Assembly (NCBI RefSeq): GCF_029953635.1
Contig: NZ_CP124543.1
Span: 1,591,455 to 1,655,454, forward strand
Length of the DNA stretch: 64,000 nt
Source: Halotia branconii CENA392
Lineage (GTDB): Bacteria > Cyanobacteriota > Cyanobacteriia > Cyanobacteriales > Nostocaceae
Direction of reading: 5' to 3'
Below the pieces are notes generated by a model. It had not been told where the DNA came from. It ran no database searches and saw only the letters and a list, made by a program, of their open reading frames with translations. Position numbers and translations under genes: made by a program. This document shows, one piece after another, positions 52,865 through 61,028 of the stretch. The first letter of the stretch is position 1, and every line of letters starts with the position of its first letter.

Positions 52865-54427
52865 ATGAAAATGAAGTACTTATTGATAGTTTGGGTACTT
52901 ATATTATCATTAGTCATTCCCAGCGAGGCACTTGCCCAAACAAAACAGCCTGATAATTTGATATCTGGACTGGGAACACATCACCATGCAATTTCTACTA
53001 GTAATCCTGAAGCACAAAAGTTTTTTGATCAGGGATTAAATTTAATTTACGCTTTTAATCATGATGAAGCAGTACGCTCTTTTAAATATGCTGCTGAACT
53101 TGACCCAAAATTGGCGATGGCATATTGGGGAATTGCCCTTGGTGTAGGAGCAAATATTAACTTAGATATAAATCCCGAACGAGAACAAGTCGCCTATCAA
53201 GCTATACAACAAGCTTTAGCACTATCCCCCCAAGCACCACCTCCAGAACAGGACTACATCGCCGCTTTAGCAACGCGTTACTCTAATAATCCAGATGCAG
53301 ATTTGCATCAATTGGCAGTAGACTATGCTAAAGCAATGGCAAATTTAACTCAGCGCTATCCTGATGATTTAGATGCAGCAACACTTTATGCTGAAAGTCT
53401 GATGGATTTGCATCCTTGGCAACTCTGGACTAAAGAAGGTAAACCACAGGGCGATACAGGCGAGATTGTAGCTATTTTAGAATCGGTTATGCAACGTGAC
53501 CCCAATCATCCAGGGGCTAATCATTATTACATTCATGCTGTGGAAGCATCGCCTTTTCCAGAACGTGCCCTCCAGAGTGCTAAACGACTGGAAACTCTAG
53601 TTCCCGCAGCTGGACATTTGGTACACATGCCTTCCCATATTTATTTTCGCGTGGGAGATTATCAAGGAGCAATGCTTGCAAACAAGCGGGCGATCGCTCA
53701 AGATGATATTTATCTGCGTAATCATCAAGTCGAGGGTATTTATCCCTTGATGTACTACAACCATAATGTACATTTTCTGATGATAGCTAGCAGTATGGCA
53801 GGCAAATACCAAGATGCTCTACAAGCTGCCGATAAATTAGTCACAAATGCTGCATCTATTGATCCATATTTACCCATGCTTGAGGGATTTTTGGGCAATA
53901 AAATGCTCATTCAGACACGGTTTGGTGATTGGGATAGTGTTTTAAAGACTCCTGCTCCTGATGTCAAATTACCTACTACTACAGCGCTCTGGCATTTCAC
54001 CCGCGGTATGGCCAATGCAGCTACAGGCAAACTGAAAGATGCAAGAAATGAAAGTCGTGCTTTGCTATCCGCCAAACAGAACATTTCCGCCGAAGCAACT
54101 ATTGGGTTCACTCCCGCTAATCGCGTTCTAGATATTGCGACAAAATATCTGGATGCCAACATTGCCAAAGCCAACCATGACTATGATTGTGCGATTAATT
54201 TATTACAGCAAGCAGTCACACTAGAAGATGCCCTCGATTATGTAGAACCACCCGACTGGTATTTTCCCACACGAGAAGCACTGGGCAATGTGCTATTAGC
54301 TAAGGGTGATTATGCAGAAGCAAAGAAAGTATTTCAAGCCGATTTACAGAAGTATCCTCAGAATGGACGTTCTTTGTTTGGTTTGCAGGCAAGTTTGCAA
54401 GCACAGGACAAGGTTGAAAATCTCTAA
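52865..54427 (+). CDS. Secreted TPR-repeat protein
   Basis: A 520-residue protein with a Sec signal ending PSEALAQ. Near the N-terminus is GLGTHHHAISTSNPEAQKFF, then a TPR-like array: FDQGLNLIYAFNHDEAVRSF, AAELDPKLAMAYWGIALG, VMQRDPNHPGANHYYIHAVE, and at the end EALGNVLLAKGDYAEAKKVF. His-rich motifs (HHH, NHYYIHAVE) may bind metal. Such proteins are found in many bacteria as uncharacterised periplasmic TPR proteins. It is monocistronic and converges on psbA through a shared hairpin. Confidence 0.85.
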   Translation: MKMKYLLIVWVLILSLVIPSEALAQTKQPDNLISGLGTHHHAISTSNPEAQKFFDQGLNLIYAFNHDEAVRSFKYAAELDPKLAMAYWGIALGVGANINLDINPEREQVAYQAIQQALALSPQAPPPEQDYIAALATRYSNNPDADLHQLAVDYAKAMANLTQRYPDDLDAATLYAESLMDLHPWQLWTKEGKPQGDTGEIVAILESVMQRDPNHPGANHYYIHAVEASPFPERALQSAKRLETLVPAAGHLVHMPSHIYFRVGDYQGAMLANKRAIAQDDIYLRNHQVEGIYPLMYYNHNVHFLMIASSMAGKYQDALQAADKLVTNAASIDPYLPMLEGFLGNKMLIQTRFGDWDSVLKTPAPDVKLPTTTALWHFTRGMANAATGKLKDARNESRALLSAKQNISAEATIGFTPANRVLDIATKYLDANIAKANHDYDCAINLLQQAVTLEDALDYVEPPDWYFPTREALGNVLLAKGDYAEAKKVFQADLQKYPQNGRSLFGLQASLQAQDKVENL

Positions 54428-54439
54428 AAACGTAAACAA

Positions 54440-54470
54440 AAACGCCCCCCATTTGTGGGAGGCGTTTTTT
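54440..54470. terminator. Bidirectional terminator between TPR gene and psbA
   Basis: AACGCC-C-CCCA and TGGG-A-GGCGTT form a stem with one mismatch and a TTTG loop, with A-rich sequence on one side and TTTTTT on the other. It can serve both convergent genes. Confidence 0.8.
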
Positions 54471-54491
54471 ATTCAGCTAAGACTGAGAAGA

Positions 54492-55574
54492 TTAGCCGTT
54501 GATTGCAGGCGCAGTTAAAGCAACAGGAGCAACGTCACCAGCAGCCAAGTCTAAGGGGAAGTTGTGAGCATTGCGCTCGTGCATCACTTCCATACCCAAG
54601 TTAGCGCGGTTGATCACATCAGCCCAGGTAGCGATAACGCGACCTTGAGAATCAATCACAGACTGATTGAAGTTGAAACCGTTGAGGTTGAACGCCATTG
54701 TGCTGATGCCCAATGCGGTGAACCAAATGCCTACCACTGGCCATGCTGCCAAGAAGAAGTGCAGTGAACGGCTGTTGTTGAAAGATGCGTATTGGAAGAT
54801 TAAACGACCGAAGTAACCGTGAGCAGCTACGATGTTGTAGGTTTCTTCTTCTTGACCGAACTTGTAACCGTAGTTTTGTGATTCGGTTTCGGTGGTTTCA
54901 CGCACCAAGGAAGAAGTTACCAAACTTCCGTGCATTGCACTGAACAAGCTTCCGCCGAATACACCAGCCACACCTAACATGTGGAAGGGGTGCATCAAGA
55001 TATTGTGTTCTGCTTGGAACACGATCATGAAGTTGAAGGTTCCGGAGATACCCAAGGGCATACCGTCAGAGAATGAACCTTGTCCTAAGGGGTAGATCAA
55101 GAATACTGCGGTAGCTGATGCCAATGGCGCAGAGTAAGCTACACAGATCCAAGGACGCATTCCCAAGCGGTAGGACAATTCCCACTGACGACCTAGGTAG
55201 CAAGCGCAACCGATTAGGAAGTGGAAAATTACCAGTTGGTAAGGACCACCGTTGTACAACCACTCATCTAAGGAAGCTGCTTCCCAGATGGGGTAGAAGT
55301 GTAAACCGATAGCGTTAGAAGAAGGCACAACTGCACCGGAGATGATGTTGTTGCCGTAAATCAAGGAACCTGCTACTGGTTCGCGGATACCATCGATGTC
55401 TACTGGAGGTGCAGCGATGAAGGCGATGATGAAGCAGGTGGTAGCGGCTAGCAAGGTAGGAATCATCAATACGCCGAACCAACCGATGTAAATCCGGTTT
55501 TCGGTGCTGGTGATCCACTCGCAGAACCGTTCCCATACATTGGCGCTGGAGCGCTGTTGTAAGGTTGTAGTCAT
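54492..55574 (-). CDS. psbA: Photosystem II reaction centre protein D1
   Basis: Full-length 360-residue D1 with all functional residues: Tyr161 (Yz), Asp170 (Mn cluster), His190 region (redox partner of Yz), and the C-terminal processing site after Ala344, leaving the 16-residue tail [16 protein letters not shown]. Residue 130 is Gln (GRQWELSY), the low-light D1:1 type rather than Glu of the high-light D1:2 form. Nostocales keep several psbA genes; this would be the form used at moderate light. The 194-bp leader is AT-rich. It is monocistronic. Confidence 0.98.
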   Translation of the reverse strand: MTTTLQQRSSANVWERFCEWITSTENRIYIGWFGVLMIPTLLAATTCFIIAFIAAPPVDIDGIREPVAGSLIYGNNIISGAVVPSSNAIGLHFYPIWEAASLDEWLYNGGPYQLVIFHFLIGCACYLGRQWELSYRLGMRPWICVAYSAPLASATAVFLIYPLGQGSFSDGMPLGISGTFNFMIVFQAEHNILMHPFHMLGVAGVFGGSLFSAMHGSLVTSSLVRETTETESQNYGYKFGQEEETYNIVAAHGYFGRLIFQYASFNNSRSLHFFLAAWPVVGIWFTALGISTMAFNLNGFNFNQSVIDSQGRVIATWADVINRANLGMEVMHERNAHNFPLDLAAGDVAPVALTAPAING

Positions 55575-55768
55575 GTTTTTATGAGTGCTTTATGTTTCTT
55601 ATGAATCAGGTGGATTAATTTCCTGCCTGTATTAACAACCTTAACATGTCTTTACGTATTTTTGAGTAACACTTATCTTATGTATTTTGGATTAGTGATT
55701 AAATCTACTTATGGATATCCACTAGATTGAGTAGACATTGCTTACCTTTCTTAGTCAAACCAAGTTTA

Positions 55769-57268
55769 TTAAAAATCAAAGTATATATAAGGTAAGCTGC
55801 CTTCAGGAGCTAATAACCAAACAGCGTAGAGGCACAAAGGTACGAAAACAAGCTTGAGAGGCCAGTTTAACTCTAACTTCAACTTTCCATTGAAAGCATA
55901 AAGTATACCCATTACGGCAGCTAATATAAACAGCATTTCAGTCAGTTGGTATTGGCTCATGTTCAGGGCTTCTATATAAACCTTTTGAGCAAATTGGGCA
56001 TCGGCAGCATGACCCCAAAGGTGTTGAATTACTAAAGAAGAGTCTTGGAGGTTGGGTAGACGAAACCAAATCCAAGATGTAAAAACCATTAATTGAGTTA
56101 AAAACCAAGCTACAACTATCCCTAAAGGATTTTGCCAGAAATGTGCTAGTTTTTCATAGCGATCGCTCATTGCATCTGTTAATCGATGCACTCCTAAAGC
56201 TAATCCGTGGTACGCACCCCAAACCACAAAACCCCAAGCGGAACCGTGCCAGATACCAGCTATTAACATCACAACAAATAAATTCCAGCAAGTGCGAGTC
56301 AAGCCTTGACGAGAACCACCTAAAGGAAAATAGACATAGTTACGTAGCCAATCTCCTAAAGTCATGTGCCAACGCCGCCAAAATTCGGCAATGCTGGTGC
56401 TGAAGTAGGGAAAGTCAAAATTCTCAGGTAAAACTAAGCCAAAAAGCAAAGCACTACCACGGGCAATGTCTACATAACCACTAAAATCTAAATACAACTG
56501 CAAACCATAAGCAAATGTAGCTAACCAAAGATCCGTACTACCCGCCCTTTGCAAATTACCAAAACATAAATCGACAAAAATCCCTAAATGATCTGCAAGT
56601 ATACCTTTTTTAACTGCACCCCTAGCAATTAACCACATTGCCTCAGCTATTTTGTCAGATGTGGGCAAGTGCCTTGTGTTAAATTGAGTTACTAAATTGT
56701 GGTAGCGAGTTATAGGACCTGAAATCAGTTTGGCAAAGAATAATTTATAGGTGGCAAATTTGATAAATTGTTCAGCAGCAGGCGCACCACGATAAACATC
56801 TATTAAATAAGCAATGCACTCAAAAGTGAAAAATGAGATTCCTAAAGGTGCAATAAATTTTAAAGAGCCTTCTGGTGAGTTGATTTGCAAATGAAAAAAC
56901 AACTTTAATATAGCAGGAAGATATTTAAAAATTAGTAATAGTAAAACATTTAAAACTATACCCAACCATAGAAGTTTTAGACGGCGACGATTCCAGTCTG
57001 CTTGAGCAAATTGCCACTCTTCATTAGAAATTTGCCAATCAAGAGAATGTTCTCCTGGTGAAGTGTTGTTACCAATTTCTCGTCCTAAGCGAAAGTTAAT
57101 AAAAGTTAGTGCTAATAGTAAGGGTATGTATTGAACGCTCAAAGATGCATAGAAAACAAGGCTAGCAATTAGCAAAGTCCATAACCGCAAACGCTGACGA
57201 TCTAAAGACCAATAAATTACTAGTACACTTAGTAAGAATAGTCCGTAAGTAATTGATATAAAGTTCAT
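55769..57268 (-). CDS. MBOAT family O-acyltransferase
   Basis: A 499-residue multi-pass membrane protein of the AlgI/DltB family. Conserved motifs are FWRRWHMTLGDWLRNYVYFP and GIWHGSAWGFVVWGAYHG with the catalytic His. It moves acyl groups (usually acetyl) across the membrane to a polysaccharide or teichoic-type acceptor. The downstream partner on the same strand (57487-60477) carries an SGNH-type domain, the usual second enzyme of such systems. The target is probably an exopolysaccharide; the acceptor is not shown by sequence. Confidence 0.93.
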   Translation of the reverse strand: MNFISITYGLFLLSVLVIYWSLDRQRLRLWTLLIASLVFYASLSVQYIPLLLALTFINFRLGREIGNNTSPGEHSLDWQISNEEWQFAQADWNRRRLKLLWLGIVLNVLLLLIFKYLPAILKLFFHLQINSPEGSLKFIAPLGISFFTFECIAYLIDVYRGAPAAEQFIKFATYKLFFAKLISGPITRYHNLVTQFNTRHLPTSDKIAEAMWLIARGAVKKGILADHLGIFVDLCFGNLQRAGSTDLWLATFAYGLQLYLDFSGYVDIARGSALLFGLVLPENFDFPYFSTSIAEFWRRWHMTLGDWLRNYVYFPLGGSRQGLTRTCWNLFVVMLIAGIWHGSAWGFVVWGAYHGLALGVHRLTDAMSDRYEKLAHFWQNPLGIVVAWFLTQLMVFTSWIWFRLPNLQDSSLVIQHLWGHAADAQFAQKVYIEALNMSQYQLTEMLFILAAVMGILYAFNGKLKLELNWPLKLVFVPLCLYAVWLLAPEGSLPYIYFDF

Positions 57269-57486
57269 TGTTTAGTTATTGGGCATGGGGTATAATATCA
57301 TGTTCGGTAAAAGGCTTATCATTAAGGCCGCAGGGGGGCAGGGAGCATACTTCGGCTACGCGGTAGTTGAATCTCGACTTCGCTCGATTGCCGCGCAGTC
57401 GAAACTCAGTAACCAGGGGGAAAGAGATTTTTAATATTTTTGCATGATGCCCGGAATCATAACTAATAAAGCGAACATGGTATAAT
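57269..57486. repeat. Dispersed spacer between the SGNH and MBOAT genes
   Basis: 218 bp containing GCATACTTCGGCTACGCGGT, GATTGCCGCGCAGTCGAAAC and CTCAGTAACCAGGGGG. The last (57405-57420) is an uninterrupted version of the sequence duplicated at the ends of the 21-bp-repeat elements, so it looks like an empty target site. Confidence 0.6.
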
Positions 57487-60477
57487 TTATTTGGTAGACC
57501 AAGGAATCATGGGGTCGTTAGCTAACTTTTTCGAGACTTCGTAAGCACCGAAACGATTAAGGTGGCTGGGGTCAGAGAAGTAGTCATTTGCTTTAGGCCA
57601 AATTTCGCTTAAGTCTCGATAAATAAAGTTGGGATTGGTAGCTAAACGTAACATGTGTTGCTGAAATTCTTGTTCATGTTTTGTACGTACTGGATCTAAA
57701 TAATCTGCTGTCAGAGGCATGTTGACAAATACTAAAGAAATTTTCTGAGATTGGGTAAATTGCAGCATTTCTTGAAAGGCTGCATCTTGTATTCCTCCTA
57801 ATTGGAAAGATTTATAATCGTTGTCATAATTTCCGGTGACTCTGGAGTGCTTTTGATAGTACCTAGTAGGATTAAAACGTACAGATAAAGGTAAAAAACC
57901 ATCAAAATCAACTGCTTGTTCCAAAGTTTCTGCTTCTAAAGCTTCAGTTTGAGATTGTGTTTGTGATGTCACTGTCTGATGATTACTTACCAAAGGCAAA
58001 GATATCAATTGTTTGTGCAGTAAATTTTTCACCTGATCACGATTGGGATAGCTGGCAGAAAGACTGGCTAATGCCTGATTTAATAATTGATTTACGGCCT
58101 GATAACTGCTAACCTCTAGTTTTTCTTCTTTCTTAGTTTCTTCGGCAGAGTTTGCAGGTTTTGGCAAGGAGTCATCACTATTTACAGTTGTTGCTGCTTT
58201 TTCTAACACTTGTTGATAACCGTTTGAAGCAGCGATCGCATTAAATGTGATATCTTCACGACCGCCGTTAAAAGCACGGGAACCATCTGCCCAAATAATC
58301 AGTTTTGGTAGTTCTGATGGTTCTAAAACTTGGCGAATCAAAAAGTCTACAACTTGGGCTGTAGCACCATTAATCCCAAAGTTGAATACATCAATATTTG
58401 AATAACCTTGATTGGCTAAAGCTTTAGAAAGGGCAACTGGATCAATTCCTCTTAAGGCGCGGGAAGAACCGACAATCAATACTTGTGGAGGATTACCTTT
58501 ATTAGCTAGCCGCTGTTTATACAACGCCAACTGCTCATCTAACTGCCTAATATTAAAACTGGGTATTTGCGATCGCGCTGCTAACAAAATCGCTGCGGCG
58601 TTAGCTTTTTGTTTCAATGGTGCGGCTGTTAACTTCCGGGATTGGTTTTCACCATCTTGAGTAAAGCCAGAAGCATTAAATCCATCACCTTGACTCTGAG
58701 AAGATCTTGTTCTAGTAGTGCTGCTAAAAAATACTTCGCTTTGACTTTGGCTATCTTCAGATTTAAATGATGGAGACGAAACACTGGCTATTTGTGGCAA
58801 ACTTGGTGTGGTTTGAGCTACAATTCGACCCAAAATCCAATCAGTTTGCAAAGTGAGCAATAATCCCAAAATTCCCCAAACCATTGCCACATTCAGCCCT
58901 TGATTATAATGGCTTTGCTGATTTGAGGATTCGGTTTCTGTAAATAATTGGGTTGCTAACAACCATTTTTTCACTTTGGCGGTTGCAGTTGTCGTCCAAT
59001 CCCGCGCGACTTCTGCAACAAAATTGTGAACTTCTTCAGAAGTCAAATCAGCCCGGAGAATTGGTTCACTAGCCTCAGTACTTAAAAGATCGCTAACGTA
59101 TTCTGATGTTGCAGCAAATTCTGGGGTAGCTTCTGGAACTAAACGTTGGCGTTGTAATAAATCCACGCCGTGATGCCAAAAAGGCTCTTTATTACCAGCA
59201 CGGCGGCCGTAGACACGCACTCCTGTAATTCCAGGTAGTTTTAATTGGCGTACAAACTGGGTAACTTTATTGGCTACTTGTTTGCGTGTTGGGCAAACAG
59301 GCGCATCACACATAACATGTAATAAATCTTCTTTGCGAAGCAAAAGTACACGGATACCACCTGTTTTCAAACGCCAATCTAGGTCAGAATTAAGTAAACG
59401 TTCTAGTAAAAAAACGATCGCTGGTTCATCACCAGTAATCGCTAACTCTAAGGCTGAAGTTGCTAAAGCAGGATGTTCTGCGGCAGGTAAAGACAGCCAA
59501 TCAATCCATCCTGGTTCTTTTTCGTCTGTTTTTTGTCCGTAAACAGTAGCGGCGAGAATGCCTTGGGGAGCGATCGCTTCTAGTTGAGGTAATATTGCTG
59601 CTAGACATTGTTTCTTATCTGGCTCTGGAGAGTCTCCTATTGGGGTGCAAAATAGATGTAAGGTTGATTCTTTCAAAGAAGCTTGCACAGCCACATTTAA
59701 CTTAGATAATACCTCCGTTAATAGTCTGGCGATCGCTTGGATATCTCCCCAACGCGCCCATTCCTTAAGCATCAATTCTGGCGGCGTTAAATCAATCCGC
59801 AGCAGCCAATCGGGTGTGGTTTCACCATTCACTTGTAAGGCAATTACCGCATCCTGGTAGCCAGAGAGTTTGAGATGTCGTAACCGCTGCGCTACAGGTT
59901 CTGCTAACAATGAGGCATCAGGACTGTAGCTAGTCTGGCAAAATATCCACAGACGATTGACTTCAGTTTGAGCGCCATCTTGGGGCTGATACTGCTGACT
60001 TTTGACATGCACCGACACGCCTAATGGACTGAGAGTTTCGCTGAGATAGCGAGCGATCGCATTTAGGTCTCCTCGCCGTGCCAAACTCTCGTTAGAGACG
60101 ATTAGCGCCCCGCCTACACCCGTAGACTTTTCTGAGTCTTTTAGGGCTAGTTCTACCTGTTCTATGTGGCGTTCTAGCTGATTTAAATAAACCCGGTGAC
60201 ACCATTTAGGGCGATATTCCCCTTTCTTCCGCCCGTAGACAAATACTTGGTATATTGAGGGTTGTTCTTTACTTGTTAAAACATCCAAGTCTGTTTGCTG
60301 TAGGGCGCGAAGCAAGTCAGACAGAGTGCGCCAACGTTGGGGACACTCTAAACCTTCACAAAGAATGTGTAGGTCGTTTCCCCGCAACCGGACTTTCACC
60401 CCGAAAGAGTTGATCCCTGTTGCTTGGCTGACCCATTGTACTAAGGATTGCTGGCTATCTGGTAACACTGTTTTCAT
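57487..60477 (-). CDS. Large membrane-anchored SGNH-type protein with four N-terminal repeated modules
   Basis: 996 residues. The cytoplasmic half holds about four related modules of roughly 110 residues, each with an LHxxC-type strand (NDLHILCEGLECP; STLHLFCTPIGDSPE; DLLHVMCDAPVCP) and a V-x-V-Y-G-x-K ending. A single membrane helix (VAMVWGILGLLLTLQ, near 528-545) leads to an outside domain with an SGNH-like start VLIVGSSRALRGIDP (near 669) and end DPSHLNRFGAYEVSK (near 967), which supply the Ser and the Asp-x-x-His of an acetyl-transfer or esterase site. It precedes the MBOAT gene on the same strand, 218 bp away, so they probably act together in sugar O-acylation. Confidence 0.8.
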   Translation of the reverse strand: MKTVLPDSQQSLVQWVSQATGINSFGVKVRLRGNDLHILCEGLECPQRWRTLSDLLRALQQTDLDVLTSKEQPSIYQVFVYGRKKGEYRPKWCHRVYLNQLERHIEQVELALKDSEKSTGVGGALIVSNESLARRGDLNAIARYLSETLSPLGVSVHVKSQQYQPQDGAQTEVNRLWIFCQTSYSPDASLLAEPVAQRLRHLKLSGYQDAVIALQVNGETTPDWLLRIDLTPPELMLKEWARWGDIQAIARLLTEVLSKLNVAVQASLKESTLHLFCTPIGDSPEPDKKQCLAAILPQLEAIAPQGILAATVYGQKTDEKEPGWIDWLSLPAAEHPALATSALELAITGDEPAIVFLLERLLNSDLDWRLKTGGIRVLLLRKEDLLHVMCDAPVCPTRKQVANKVTQFVRQLKLPGITGVRVYGRRAGNKEPFWHHGVDLLQRQRLVPEATPEFAATSEYVSDLLSTEASEPILRADLTSEEVHNFVAEVARDWTTTATAKVKKWLLATQLFTETESSNQQSHYNQGLNVAMVWGILGLLLTLQTDWILGRIVAQTTPSLPQIASVSSPSFKSEDSQSQSEVFFSSTTRTRSSQSQGDGFNASGFTQDGENQSRKLTAAPLKQKANAAAILLAARSQIPSFNIRQLDEQLALYKQRLANKGNPPQVLIVGSSRALRGIDPVALSKALANQGYSNIDVFNFGINGATAQVVDFLIRQVLEPSELPKLIIWADGSRAFNGGREDITFNAIAASNGYQQVLEKAATTVNSDDSLPKPANSAEETKKEEKLEVSSYQAVNQLLNQALASLSASYPNRDQVKNLLHKQLISLPLVSNHQTVTSQTQSQTEALEAETLEQAVDFDGFLPLSVRFNPTRYYQKHSRVTGNYDNDYKSFQLGGIQDAAFQEMLQFTQSQKISLVFVNMPLTADYLDPVRTKHEQEFQQHMLRLATNPNFIYRDLSEIWPKANDYFSDPSHLNRFGAYEVSKKLANDPMIPWSTK

Positions 60478-60690
60478 GGGCAGTTAACTTTACAGGAAGC
60501 GAGTATTGGGGGGTAGTGCCTGCACTTGTAAACTAGAAACATAGGTTTATCATACTTTGCAGTTTTTTTTTTAACACTTTTGTTACCTTCTTAGCTTGCA
60601 AAATAGACCAAGATAGTCTTGTATGGTTGCAAGTTGTACAGAAATTAAGTTTTGCGTTTCATTTTACTGCCCAACAACTAAGAATTAGCA

Positions 60691-60921
60691 ATGCCTCCTA
60701 CAAATACAAACTCCTCACAGAACCCCGAACTAAATTTGACTTTTTTTAGCATTCCCCAATTTCTCCTCTCAATGGGTACAGGGTCTATACTACTGCTGCT
60801 CACCACCGGAAAAGTCACTGTAAAAGCACTAGATTCTATGGGACAAGCAAGTGAAGAATTGTTTCGAGGCGATCGCTTGCCCATTCTGCCTTTCCCAGAT
60901 GACAATGAATCGAACCAATAA
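60691..60921 (+). CDS. Small conserved protein upstream of ppc
   Basis: A 76-residue protein (MPPTNTNSSQNPELNLTFFS). One hydrophobic segment (IPQFLLSMGTGSILLLLTTG) lies at about 21-40 and a conserved tail ALDSMGQASEELFRGDRLPI at 47-66. It lies 107 bp before ppc on the same strand, and I recall the same neighbour in other cyanobacteria. The function is not known; a membrane-associated regulator is only a guess. Confidence 0.75.
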   Translation: MPPTNTNSSQNPELNLTFFSIPQFLLSMGTGSILLLLTTGKVTVKALDSMGQASEELFRGDRLPILPFPDDNESNQ

Positions 60922-61028
60922 AGCTAAAAATTATACTTAAAACTTAAGTTATTCAAGGAAAACACTTGAATTTAAATCGCCGAATCTAAGACCTGTAACA
61001 ATAATCAGCTTTACAACAGCAGAAAAGT

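Noticed and set aside
54564..55536. Several ORFs antisense to or in other frames of psbA
   Set aside because: psbA is fully conserved; these are shadows of its strong codon bias.
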